Origin: JAOUEA01 sp040882605 | Lineage (GTDB): Bacteria > Actinomycetota > UBA4738 > HRBIN12 | Assembly: GCA_040882605.1 (NCBI GenBank) | Contig: JBBEAY010000010.1 | Coordinates: 1-44,024 of the forward strand | Reading direction: 5' to 3' | Length of the DNA: 44,024 nt | Part shown: piece after piece, positions 7,539 through 14,587 of the stretch | How positions within the stretch are numbered: position 1 is the stretch's first letter | Layout of the letters: each line of letters starts with the position of its first letter | Notes under the pieces: model-generated | What the model was told of the DNA's origin: nothing | What the model saw: only the letters and a program-made list of their open reading frames with translations | The model's database searches: none | Translations under genes and position numbers: made by a program

Positions 7539-8361
7539 GTTCGGTCCCTTTCAGCGGAAGCCGGATGCGCAGCATGGTACCCCCGCCCGGCGCGTCTTCG
7601 ATGGATATCTCCCCCTGGTGTTCGGCGACGATGCCCCTCGATATGAACAAGCCGAGCCCGGTTCCTTGCACCTCCTCGTAGCCCGCAGGCCGCCAGTTCG
7701 GGAAGGTCGTGAACAAGTGGTCGCGCTTGTCTTCGGGGATGCCCGGCCCCCGATCGACGAACTCGATCACCGCGTTGTCGCCTGAGGCGTGCAGTGCGAC
7801 GCCGATCGGCTCACCGGGAGGCGAATAGGCGCCGGCGTTGCGGATCACCTGACGCACGACCTCGACGAGGCGCGCGTGATCGCCCTCGATCGTGATGTCG
7901 TCGAGGTCGTGCTCGAAGGGTCGATCGGCGTCGAGGCCGGCCGCACTCACCCCCTCGCGAACGATCGCGGCGAGGTCGGCTGGACCGGTCTGCATCATGA
8001 GCACTCCGGCTGAGAGCTTCATCGCGAGAGAGACCTGCCCGACCACCTCGAGCATGCGCGCTGCTTCCTGCTCGATCAGTTCGAGGAACTCGAGCTTGTC
8101 CTCGTCGCTCAGCGCGGCGAAGTGGGTGCGCGAGGTCGCCGCGATGCCCTTGATCGTGGTGATAGGCCCCCGCAGCTCATGCGCGATCATCGAGACGAGG
8201 TCAGCCCGCTGTCGCAGGGCGTCGGTGGGGTCGAGTGACACGACGAGAGTGTAGAAGCCGCACCGCGCTGTAGGGACGACGGCGTTGGGGGGAGCCGAAA
8301 GTCGTTCGTCGTTCCCGGGATCTTCTGGCCTTGTGACGACTGTTCTCGACGTGCGCTGCAT
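7531..8361 (-). CDS. Soluble sensor histidine kinase (HisKA + HATPase)
   Basis: Cognate kinase of the response regulator that follows it. The H-box is MIAHELRGPI with His61, in a HisKA-type dimerisation domain at about 48-115. A GHKL ATPase domain follows (about 155-270), with the N-box around RQVIRNAGAYS, the G1 box DRGPGIP and the G2 box GTGLGLFIS. There is no membrane segment and no recognisable PAS or GAF sensor; the first 45 residues are unstructured-looking. An alternative GTG start at 8241 would give 236 residues and remove that tail. Neither start has a clear Shine-Dalgarno, so the N-terminus is uncertain. Confidence 0.85.
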   Translation of the reverse strand: MQRTSRTVVTRPEDPGNDERLSAPPNAVVPTARCGFYTLVVSLDPTDALRQRADLVSMIAHELRGPITTIKGIAATSRTHFAALSDEDKLEFLELIEQEAARMLEVVGQVSLAMKLSAGVLMMQTGPADLAAIVREGVSAAGLDADRPFEHDLDDITIEGDHARLVEVVRQVIRNAGAYSPPGEPIGVALHASGDNAVIEFVDRGPGIPEDKRDHLFTTFPNWRPAGYEEVQGTGLGLFISRGIVAEHQGEISIEDAPGGGTMLRIRLPLKGTERG

Positions 8362-8391
8362 CCCGATGCTGTCCCAAAGGAGGTCGCTCGA

Positions 8392-8413
8392 GCTCTCGCG
8401 CCTGCGCGAGAGC
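8392..8413 (+). other. Hairpin in the leader of the DUF1996 gene
   Basis: A 9-bp perfect stem (8392-8400 with 8405-8413) closes a CCTG tetraloop. It sits 37 nt upstream of the DUF1996 ATG and just after a strong Shine-Dalgarno-like AAAGGAGG at 8377-8384 that has no start codon behind it. Confidence 0.45.
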
Positions 8414-8450
8414 GATCCGGAGACCGGCCTCGAACCGGGAGGGGGAACCG

Positions 8451-9329
8451 ATGAACCACCTCAGCACTTCGTTCCCATGGCGCCGCCAAGCACTCGCCTG
8501 CGCGACGGGCGTGATCATGCTCGTTGCGTCGTTCGCGATCGTCGCACCAGCGCGCGCTCGGGCCGAAGGGTTCTTCTCGATCCGATGCCGGCTCTCACAC
8601 CAGGCGTCGGACGATCCGATCGTGTCGCCGGGAGCACCCGGCGTAACACATCTGCACCAGTTCTTCGGCTCAACCGGGACCAACGCGCACTCGACCTACA
8701 GCTCGATGGTCGGATCGACATCGTCGTGCCGCCTCTCCCGGGACACCGCCGGCTATTGGGCCCCTGCGCTCGTGTCGCCCGACGGCCAGGCGGTTCGCAC
8801 CATCTCGCAGATCGCCTACTACCGGGCGCTCGGGGACGATCCGGTTCGAGCCTTCCCGCCCGACCTGCGCATGATCGCCGGATATCCGACGCTTCGCACA
8901 GGGATCGAGGATCTCCTGGGCTGGGGATGTGCGAACGGGCAATGGTTCGCCTCGCCCCAAGACTGCACCGGGCAAGGCAACCTCAAGGCGAGCCTCACGT
9001 TTCCGTCGTGTTGGGACGGCTTCCGGCTCGACAGCCCGGATCATCGCTCGCACATGACGTACCGCGTCGGCAAGCGGTGTCCCGATTCGCATCCGGTCGC
9101 GCTGCCCACCCTGAAGATCCACATCACGTTCGACGTGAGCGACGCTCGTGGTTACGTGCTCTCGTCCGACCAGATGCTTGGCACCGCGAACGGTCATTCG
9201 CTCCACGCGGACTTCTGGAACACGTGGGACCAAGACACACTCGAGGGCCTCGTTCGCGGCTGCCTGCTCACCGGCCGCAACTGCGCGTCGACGACCAGCT
9301 CGAATCTCTCGGAGCGAATGGCGGCTTGA
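8451..9329 (+). CDS. Secreted DUF1996-domain protein
   Basis: Exported protein of unknown function, 292 residues. An N-terminal signal peptide is visible: basic residues, a hydrophobic stretch at about 15-32, and an Ala-rich cleavage region near 38. The rest matches the DUF1996 pattern: GVTHLHQFFG, a middle region with several Cys probably forming disulfides (including WGCANG and FPSCWDG), the CPDSHPVALP motif, and the terminal HSLHADFWNTWD. Several conserved His and Asp suggest a metal or glycan site, but no activity is established. ATG is preceded by GGGAGGGGG. It is divergent from the kinase operon and ends 6 bp from panB, with which it converges. Confidence 0.8.
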   Translation: MNHLSTSFPWRRQALACATGVIMLVASFAIVAPARARAEGFFSIRCRLSHQASDDPIVSPGAPGVTHLHQFFGSTGTNAHSTYSSMVGSTSSCRLSRDTAGYWAPALVSPDGQAVRTISQIAYYRALGDDPVRAFPPDLRMIAGYPTLRTGIEDLLGWGCANGQWFASPQDCTGQGNLKASLTFPSCWDGFRLDSPDHRSHMTYRVGKRCPDSHPVALPTLKIHITFDVSDARGYVLSSDQMLGTANGHSLHADFWNTWDQDTLEGLVRGCLLTGRNCASTTSSNLSERMAA

Positions 9330-9335
9330 CGAGCG

Positions 9336-10130
9336 CTACGAGTACGAGTGATCTTCGTCCGGGAAGGCGCCGGTTTCCACGTCGCTCGTGAAACGCGTCA
9401 CCGCGTCGGTGATGGCGCCGCGCAGGTCGGCGTAGGCCTTCGCGAGCTTCGGCGGATGCTCGGTCAGCCCGAGGAGGTCGTTGATCACGAGCACCTGGGC
9501 ATCGGTATCCGCGCCGGCGCCGATGCCGATCGTCGGGACCTGCACCGACCCGGTGATCTCCCCGGCGAGCTCTGAGGGCATCGCTTCGAGCACGATCGAG
9601 AACGCGCCCGCCTTCTCGAGCTGCACGGCCTGTTCCAGCACCTTCTGCGCGGCCTCGCCACGACCCTGCACCTTGTAGCCACCGAGACCGTGCACGGCCT
9701 GCGGCGTGAGCCCGACATGAGCCATCACCGGGATGCCGATCTCGGTGAGTCGGTGCACGAGGTCGAGCTGGGGGCCTTCGAGCTTCACCGCGTGGGCGCC
9801 GCCTTCCTTCACGAGGCGCCCGGCGTTTCGCACGCCATCATCGATCGAGGCCTGGTAGCTCATGAACGGAAGGTCGCCAACCACCATCGCGCGCTCGGCG
9901 CCGCGAGCGACGGCTTTCACGTGGTGAAGCATCTCGTCCATCGTGACGGGAAGCTCGTTCTCGTAGCCCAAGACGTTGCGGCCCAGTGAGTCGCCGACGA
10001 GCAGCACGGGCACGCCGGCTCGGTCGAGGATCTTGGCGGTGGGGAAGTCGTACGCGGTGAGCATGACCCAGCGTCGCTGCTCACCCTTCCACGCCTTGAG
10101 GTCGTGGATGGAAACGGTCCGGTCGGGCAT
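9336..10130 (-). CDS. panB: PanB, 3-methyl-2-oxobutanoate hydroxymethyltransferase
   Basis: Transfers a hydroxymethyl group from 5,10-methylene-tetrahydrofolate to 2-oxoisovalerate, giving ketopantoate, the first step of pantothenate and CoA synthesis. The 264-residue TIM-barrel protein shows LTAYDFPTAKILD, the metal-ligand segment LLVGDSLG, GDLPFMSYQ, AHVGLTPQ, and the C-terminal GIGAGADTDAQVLVINDLLGL. The ATG at 10130 is chosen over an in-frame ATG at 10154 because GAAGGAGG lies 7-9 nt before it. It is monocistronic here; panC and panD are not in the window. Confidence 0.95.
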   Translation of the reverse strand: MPDRTVSIHDLKAWKGEQRRWVMLTAYDFPTAKILDRAGVPVLLVGDSLGRNVLGYENELPVTMDEMLHHVKAVARGAERAMVVGDLPFMSYQASIDDGVRNAGRLVKEGGAHAVKLEGPQLDLVHRLTEIGIPVMAHVGLTPQAVHGLGGYKVQGRGEAAQKVLEQAVQLEKAGAFSIVLEAMPSELAGEITGSVQVPTIGIGAGADTDAQVLVINDLLGLTEHPPKLAKAYADLRGAITDAVTRFTSDVETGAFPDEDHSYS

Positions 10131-10166
10131 CGCTCGCGCCTCCTTCAAGTGCACGGCAGTCGTTGC

Positions 10167-10172
10167 ATTCTA
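10167..10172 (-). promoter_or_regulatory. Putative -10 element of panB
   Basis: TAGAAT on the minus strand is close to consensus and about 36 nt upstream of the panB ATG, leaving room for the panB Shine-Dalgarno. No good -35 box is seen 17 nt further upstream. Confidence 0.5.
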
Positions 10173-10244
10173 ACGGCGCGGAAGCCTCGAAGCTTCCCTT
10201 CGCGCAGCCGTGTCGGACCCTGGTGCTAGCGTTCGAATCGTTCT

Positions 10245-10250
10245 CGTACA
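10245..10250 (+). promoter_or_regulatory. Putative -10 element of the rpsF operon
   Basis: TACACT lies about 72 nt before the rpsF start and fits the actinobacterial TANNNT pattern. The -35 region is not convincing. The resulting leader would include the hairpin at 10278-10297. Confidence 0.4.
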
Positions 10251-10277
10251 CTGCTGGGCGACCCTCAAGTCCCTACT

Positions 10278-10299
10278 GCTCCCTCTCGAGAGGGGGCCG
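10278..10299 (+). promoter_or_regulatory. Hairpin with 3' CCG in the rpsF leader (possible S6:S18 autoregulatory site)
   Basis: Bases 10278-10297 form an 8-9 bp stem with a TCGA tetraloop and one G-U pair, followed directly by CCG (10297-10299). In several phyla the S6:S18 complex binds an rpsF-leader hairpin that presents a CCG trinucleotide. The match here is by eye and only partial. Confidence 0.35.
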
Positions 10300-10322
10300 T
10301 CCAGACCAGAGGAGGTGACTGG

Positions 10323-10703
10323 TTGAGGGAATACGAAGTCATGCTTATCCTGCCCGCCGAATCCGACGAGCAAGTTGTTTCGACGGCGGTCGATCGCATC
10401 ACCAAGGTGGTATCCACCGACGGTGGTGAGGTCTCCAACATCGATCGCTGGGGCCGTCGTCGGTTCGCGTTCGAGATCGACCATGCGAACGAGGGCTACT
10501 ACGTGGTGGTCTCGTTCACGGCCGAGCCGACGAGCCAGACCGAGCTTGATCGCGTGCTGAACCTGGCCGACGAGATCATCCGACACAAGGTGATCGCGTT
10601 ACCGGCCAAGGGGCGCCACGCCAAGCGAGCCGAGGCTCGCGGTGGGCGACCGCGATCGATCGAGCCCGACACTCAAACAGATGCTTCCCCCACCCCCGCG
10701 TGA
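10323..10703 (+). CDS. rpsF: 30S ribosomal protein S6
   Basis: Small-subunit platform protein that binds as a heterodimer with S18. The 126-residue product begins MREYEVMLIL and contains DRWGRRRFAFEIDHANEGYYVVV, typical of S6. The last 30 residues form a basic/Pro extension beyond the core. The start is TTG at 10323, preceded by GAGGAGGT. First gene of rpsF-ssb-rpsR-rplI, the usual bacterial order. Confidence 0.95.
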   Translation: MREYEVMLILPAESDEQVVSTAVDRITKVVSTDGGEVSNIDRWGRRRFAFEIDHANEGYYVVVSFTAEPTSQTELDRVLNLADEIIRHKVIALPAKGRHAKRAEARGGRPRSIEPDTQTDASPTPA

Positions 10704-10748
10704 GCCATACGCGCGGCGGGTGCGACACCGACAAGGTGGTGACGTGAC

Positions 10749-11225
10749 ATGGCGAGCGACAACCAGGTGACGCTGGTGGGCAACCTGACCGACGACCCTG
10801 AGCTGCGGTACACGCCCAACGGGGCCGCGGTGTGCAAGTTCCGGATCGCTGTGAACCGCCGCATGCCAGACGGCTCCGGTGGCTGGAAGGACGGCGAGGC
10901 GTCGTACTTCTCCGTCAACTGCTGGCGCAGCCTCGGCGAGAACGCGGCCGAGTCGCTCACACGCGGCACGCGCGTGGTGGTGGCCGGCCGGCTCAACTAC
11001 CGCTCTTGGGAGAACCAGGACGGCGACAAGCGCTCCGCGATCGAGATCGAAGCCGACGAGGTCGGCCCGAGCCTGCGATGGGCCACAGCGCGCGTCGAGC
11101 GCCAGTCTCGCTCGAGCAGCAACTCCAACGGCGGTGACTGGGGCGAGCGCGTGGCCGCACCCGTTGGCGCCGGCGGAGGCACTGACGCCGGCGGAGGCAC
11201 TGACCAAGAGGAGACACCGCTGTAA
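10749..11225 (+). CDS. ssb: Single-stranded DNA-binding protein
   Basis: OB-fold protein that coats single-stranded DNA in replication and repair. Residues 1-110 hold the fold (VTLVGNLTDDPELRYTPNG, then FSVNCWRSLGENAAESL and TRVVVAGRLNYRSWE). A short Ser/Gly-rich linker follows, with a tandem AGGGTD repeat. The C-terminus is TDQEETPL, which keeps acidic residues but lacks the hydrophobic DDIPF-type tip that recruits partner proteins. The linker is short compared with typical actinobacterial SSBs. The stop overlaps the rpsR start (TAATG). A second SSB may exist elsewhere in the genome. Confidence 0.93.
   Translation: MASDNQVTLVGNLTDDPELRYTPNGAAVCKFRIAVNRRMPDGSGGWKDGEASYFSVNCWRSLGENAAESLTRGTRVVVAGRLNYRSWENQDGDKRSAIEIEADEVGPSLRWATARVERQSRSSSNSNGGDWGERVAAPVGAGGGTDAGGGTDQEETPL
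11169..11204 (+). repeat. 18-bp tandem duplication in ssb
   Basis: Bases 11169-11186 and 11187-11204 are identical 18-mers in the C-terminal linker, encoding AGGGTD twice. In-frame slippage is the likely origin. Confidence 0.85.
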
Positions 11226-11500
11226 TGCCACCGAAGAAGAGGGAAGGCCCGAAGCGCCGCCGCGACAAGGACGAGAAGGCCTGGCAGAAGAAGGGAAAGC
11301 GCAAATTCTGCGTGTTCTGCAAGGACCGTATCGACTACGTCGACTACAAGGACGTGATCACGCTGCGCAAGTTCGTGAGCGAGCGGGGCAAGCTCCGAGC
11401 CCGGCGTGTCTCGGGCAACTGCGTGCAGCACCAGCGTGACGTCGCCACGGCCGTGAAGAACGCGCGCGAGATGGCGCTGCTGCCCTATTCGAGCCGATGA
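11225..11500 (+). CDS. rpsR: 30S ribosomal protein S18 (Cys-containing form)
   Basis: Small-subunit protein that pairs with S6. The 91-residue product has a Lys/Arg-rich N-terminus and KFCVFCKDRIDYVDYKD, then the core LRKFVSERGKLRARRVSGNCVQHQR. The CxxC pair plus the later Cys and His suggest the zinc-binding (C+) type of S18; actinobacteria often carry a second, zinc-free copy under zinc control. The start overlaps the ssb stop by one base and the stop overlaps the rplI start, so translation is coupled. Confidence 0.95.
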   Translation: MPPKKREGPKRRRDKDEKAWQKKGKRKFCVFCKDRIDYVDYKDVITLRKFVSERGKLRARRVSGNCVQHQRDVATAVKNAREMALLPYSSR

Positions 11501-11952
11501 AGGTCATCCTCCAGAAGCCCGTCGACAAGCTCGGAGATCCCGGAGACGTGGTCGAGGTTGCCGGTGGCTATGCGCGGAACTTCTTGTTCCCTCGTTCTAT
11601 GGCGGTCAAGGCGCACAAGGGCGCCACGCAGCAGGCCGACAACCTGCGGCGCGCACACGAGCGGCGTCAGTACGCCCACAAGGGTGAGTTCGAGGCGATC
11701 GCCTCGAACCTCATCTCGGGCGGTTCGATCCAGGTCAAGGCTCGGGCCGGCGACGAAGGCAAGCTCTTCGGGTCGGTCACGGCTGAGCACATCGCAGACG
11801 CGATCGCCACGCAGCACCAAGGCGTGACGGTCGACAAACGCGACGTGCACCTCGACGAGCCGATCCGCTCGATCGGCGCGCACGAGGTGCGGGTGCACCT
11901 GTTCCATCAGGTCGACCCGGTCATCACCGTCGAGGTTGTGCCCGAAGGCTGA
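11497..11952 (+). CDS. rplI: 50S ribosomal protein L9
   Basis: Large-subunit protein at the base of the L1 stalk. The 151-residue sequence has the N-terminal RNA-binding domain (MKVILQKPVDKLGDPGDVVEVAGGYARNFL as continuous family signature, read in pieces), a charged connecting helix and the C-terminal domain ending in a beta-rich EVRVHLFHQ. The start overlaps rpsR by 4 bp (ATGA). Last gene before the terminator at 11984-12006. Confidence 0.95.
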   Translation: MKVILQKPVDKLGDPGDVVEVAGGYARNFLFPRSMAVKAHKGATQQADNLRRAHERRQYAHKGEFEAIASNLISGGSIQVKARAGDEGKLFGSVTAEHIADAIATQHQGVTVDKRDVHLDEPIRSIGAHEVRVHLFHQVDPVITVEVVPEG

Positions 11953-11983
11953 CCCGATCCATCCCTCTCGCATCACCGACCGT

Positions 11984-12006
11984 AGGCCGGGCCTCGCGCC
12001 CGGCCT
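11984..12006 (+). terminator. Hairpin terminator after rplI
   Basis: A 9-bp GC stem (11984-11992 with 11998-12006) and 5-nt loop lie 32 nt after the rplI stop. Only a poor T-rich stretch (CTGTCGTTGTTG) follows. It would separate the rpsF operon from dnaB. Confidence 0.65.
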
Positions 12007-12077
12007 CTGTCGTTGTTGGGCACGGGGCTTCGATGGCGGTTCGGCGAACCGCGTCCGGCCGATCCCGGGTCGGAATG

Positions 12078-12089
12078 TCACACGTGTGA
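12078..12089. promoter_or_regulatory. Perfect 12-bp palindrome upstream of dnaB
   Basis: TCACACGTGTGA is fully symmetric, as expected for a dimeric repressor or activator site. It overlaps the first DnaA-box-like sequence. The binding protein is unknown. Confidence 0.5.
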
Positions 12090-12201
12090 TCCACAATCTT
12101 CCACATGGTTATCCACATGTGGAAAGCGCAGGTCAGAGGTGGAGTGACAATCAATCTCGGCTCGCGACCTGCACCGGAACAATCCACCGCGGTTGTCCAC
12201 T
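12087..12201 (+). promoter_or_regulatory. Cluster of DnaA boxes upstream of dnaB
   Basis: One perfect DnaA box TTATCCACA lies at 12109-12117. Near matches are TGATCCACA (12087-12095, one mismatch), TCTTCCACA (12097-12105, two), CTTTCCACA on the minus strand (12118-12126, two) and TTGTCCACT (12193-12201), which is 8/9 to the actinobacterial TTGTCCACA. The gap 11953-12284 contains this cluster, a terminator, a palindrome and a candidate -10 TAGCGT (12224-12229), but no gene. Confidence 0.65.
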
Positions 12202-12284
12202 GTCGCGCTGCCGCGAGCGGGCGTAGCGTCCCTGAGTTGGGGATCGGGTCCGCCGGCGGCGGGGACTCTGAGGGGGACCGGTAG

Positions 12285-13655
12285 ATGGCGCGCACGGCCG
12301 ACGATGTTCGACGCTTGCCCGCTGGCCAGGGGCACAGGCTTCCGCCGCATAACATGGAAGCTGAGGCCTCGGTGCTGGGCGCGATGCTCCTGTCGAACGA
12401 GGCCGTCGCCGACGTCGTCGAGATCCTCGAGGCCGACGACTTCTACCGTTCGGTCCACGGGCGCATCTACGCGGCGCTGCGTGGGCTGTTCGCGCGCGGC
12501 GAGCCGGTCGACATCGTCTCGGCGGCGGTGGCGCTCGAGCGCGACGGATCGCTCGAGGACATCGGAGGCCGCCTCTATCTGGCCGACCTGGCCAACGAAG
12601 TGCCCACCCCGGCTTCCGCCGGCTACTACGCCGAGATCGTGTCGAAGGCGGCGCTGCGTCGCCGGCTGATCTCCGCGGCCGCCGACATCATGGAGCGGGC
12701 CTACGCATCGACCGACGACGCCGAGGCCGTGGCCGACGACGCCGAGCAACGCATCTACGAGGTCGCGCGCCGCGAGGATCGTGACGAGATGGCGATGCTG
12801 CGAGACCTGGTCGACCAGGCCATGCTCGACCTCGAGTCCATCCAAACACGCGAGTCGGCCTACACCGGGTTGCCCACGGGGTTCATCGACATCGACAACC
12901 TCACCTCGGGCCTGCAGCCGGGAAACCTGATCGTGCTCGCGGCCAGACCGGGCATGGGCAAGAGCTCACTCGCGGTGAACATGGCGCGCAACATCGCGGT
13001 GGCGAACAACTCGGTCGCGATCTTCTCCCTCGAGATGTCGCGCTGGGAGATCGGCATGCGCCTGCTCTGCGCCGAGGCGCGAGTGCCGTGGGATCGCATC
13101 CGCAACAAGCGTGTCGGTCCCAACGACTGGCAGGCGGTCGTGCAGGCGGCCGAGGTGCTGCACGACGCGCCGCTGTCGATCGTCGACTCGGGCAACACGA
13201 ACATCGTCGACATCAGGGCCAAGGCTCGCCGCATGCGAACCGGAAAGAAGGGGCTGTCTCTGATCATCGTCGACTACCTGCAGCTCATGGGGCACCCGAG
13301 CATGGGGGGGCGCCGCCCTGATTCCCGTCAGCAGGAGATCGCCGAGATCAGCCGGTCACTGAAGATGCTCGCCAAGGAGCTCGAGATCCCCGTGATCGCG
13401 GTCAGCCAGCTGAACCGCAACCCCGAGACCCGAGCCGACAAGCGTCCGCAGCTCTCGGACCTGCGCGAGAGCGGAGCGATCGAACAGGACGCGGACATCG
13501 TGATGTTCATCCATCGCGATGACGCTGACCCGGAGAAGAAGAAGCTCGCCGAGCTGATCGTGTCGAAGCACCGCAACGGTCCGACCGACAACATCCCGCT
13601 CGGGTTCGAGCCCTCGCTCACGCAGTTCCGTAACGGCGCGCGCGGCCAGCAGTGA
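12285..13655 (+). CDS. dnaB: Replicative DNA helicase DnaB
   Basis: Hexameric 5'-3' helicase of the replication fork. The 456-residue protein has the N-terminal primase-interacting domain (about 20-125, with EAEASVLGAML) and a RecA-like motor domain. The motor domain carries Walker A AARPGMGKS (about 218-226), FSLEMS, Walker B IIVDYLQLM, and the sensor/arginine-finger region around AVSQLNRNPE and DLRESGAIEQDAD. No intein interrupts the Walker A motif, where actinobacterial DnaB often carries one. ATG at 12285 follows GAGGGGG. The stop overlaps the endonuclease gene (GTGA). Confidence 0.97.
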   Translation: MARTADDVRRLPAGQGHRLPPHNMEAEASVLGAMLLSNEAVADVVEILEADDFYRSVHGRIYAALRGLFARGEPVDIVSAAVALERDGSLEDIGGRLYLADLANEVPTPASAGYYAEIVSKAALRRRLISAAADIMERAYASTDDAEAVADDAEQRIYEVARREDRDEMAMLRDLVDQAMLDLESIQTRESAYTGLPTGFIDIDNLTSGLQPGNLIVLAARPGMGKSSLAVNMARNIAVANNSVAIFSLEMSRWEIGMRLLCAEARVPWDRIRNKRVGPNDWQAVVQAAEVLHDAPLSIVDSGNTNIVDIRAKARRMRTGKKGLSLIIVDYLQLMGHPSMGGRRPDSRQQEIAEISRSLKMLAKELEIPVIAVSQLNRNPETRADKRPQLSDLRESGAIEQDADIVMFIHRDDADPEKKKLAELIVSKHRNGPTDNIPLGFEPSLTQFRNGARGQQ

Positions 13656-14374
13656 GCTCCGCGGGGCGCCCGGGCTCGTCGGGCGTTGGGGAATGGCAGC
13701 CACCTGGCCGTCGTCGCATCCGCGCGATCGCGAACCGTCTTGCCAAGCGATTCGGCCCCCTCGAGCCACCCCGCGCGGCCGACCCGCTCGACGAGCTCGT
13801 GCTTACGGTGCTGAGCCAGCACACGAGCGACCTGAACGCCGAGCGGGCGTTCGAGAGCCTCCGCCGGGTGTTCCCGGGCGCTTGGACCATGATCGTCGAT
13901 GCGAGCGAGGGTGCGGTTGCCGACGCCATCCGTAGTGGCGGGCTCGCGAACTCGAAGGCGCCGCGCATCCAGGCGATCCTGCGCGAGGTGCGCGAGCGCG
14001 AGGGCAAGTTCGACCTCTCGCGTCTGCGCACGATGACCGACGCCGATGCGCGGGAGTACCTGATGACGCTTCCCGGCATCGGGCCGAAGACCGCGGCGGT
14101 CGTGTTGAGCTTCGCGCTCGGCCGTGACGCGATGCCGGTGGATACCCATGTGCACAGGGTGACGAAGCGACTCGGGCTGATCCCGCCGAGCTCGAGCGCA
14201 GAAAAGGCCGACCGCGTGCTGCACGACCTCGTGCCCGATGGGCTGCGCACGCCGTTACACGTTGGGTTCATCAGGCTGGGCCGCGAGATATGCAAGGCGC
14301 CGACGCCGCGGTGTCAGCAGTGTCCGCTGAGGGACCTCTGTCCGACCGCGCCGGGTTACCTCCAGCGCCCCTGA
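13652..14374 (+). CDS. nth: Endonuclease III-family DNA glycosylase/AP lyase
   Basis: Base-excision repair enzyme that removes oxidised pyrimidines and nicks abasic sites. The 240-residue protein has the helix-hairpin-helix LPGIGPKTAAVVL with catalytic Lys146, the catalytic Asp164 in PVDTHVHRV, and a C-terminal iron-sulfur cluster loop with Cys214, 221, 224 and 230 in the canonical C-X6-C-X2-C-X5-C spacing. The helix that normally reads LSAQ is LSQHTSD, as in some divergent clades of the family. The GTG start overlaps the dnaB stop, so it is co-transcribed with dnaB. Confidence 0.92.
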   Translation: MSSAGRPGSSGVGEWQPPGRRRIRAIANRLAKRFGPLEPPRAADPLDELVLTVLSQHTSDLNAERAFESLRRVFPGAWTMIVDASEGAVADAIRSGGLANSKAPRIQAILREVREREGKFDLSRLRTMTDADAREYLMTLPGIGPKTAAVVLSFALGRDAMPVDTHVHRVTKRLGLIPPSSSAEKADRVLHDLVPDGLRTPLHVGFIRLGREICKAPTPRCQQCPLRDLCPTAPGYLQRP

Positions 14375-14384
14375 ACGCACGAAA

Positions 14385-14405
14385 GGCGCCGCTTCTCGCG
14401 GCGCC
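14385..14405. terminator. Hairpin between nth and tRNA-Gly
   Basis: An 8-bp perfect GC stem (14385-14392 with 14398-14405) with a TTCTC loop. On the minus strand it is followed by TTTC, so it can end the tRNA transcript. On the plus strand it lies 10 nt after the nth stop. Confidence 0.65.
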
Positions 14406-14412
14406 AAATGAG

Positions 14413-14483
14413 AGCGGGTGAGGGGAATCGAACCCCCGTCTCGAGCTTGGGAAGCTCACGTTCTGCCATTGAACCACACCCGC
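14413..14483 (-). tRNA. tRNA-Gly (anticodon CCC)
   Basis: Read on the minus strand, a full cloverleaf is present. The 7-bp acceptor stem GCGGGTG/CACCCGC is followed by the D arm (GTTC/GAAC), a 5-bp anticodon stem with loop TTCCCAA giving anticodon CCC, a 4-nt variable loop, and a T arm with TTCGATT. The discriminator is T and no CCA is encoded. It decodes GGG codons. Confidence 0.96.
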
Positions 14484-14572
14484 TTGCACCCGCCTGACCG
14501 CCGGCGGAGCCCCAGTGTAGCGAGCGTGCGAGCCGCGGGTCGGTCGGCTTCCGAGCCCGATGCGACACCTGC

Positions 14573-14578
14573 TAGCGT
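14573..14578 (+). promoter_or_regulatory. Putative -10 element of trpD (leaderless)
   Basis: TAGCGT is followed by 9 nt and the trpD ATG. There is no Shine-Dalgarno in that interval. Confidence 0.5.
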
Positions 14579-14587
14579 CGGGCCGCG

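Noticed and set aside
12060..12230. Chromosomal origin of replication
   Set aside because: DnaA boxes are present, but there is no adjacent dnaA or dnaN and no clear AT-rich unwinding element. Read as a regulatory or titration cluster.
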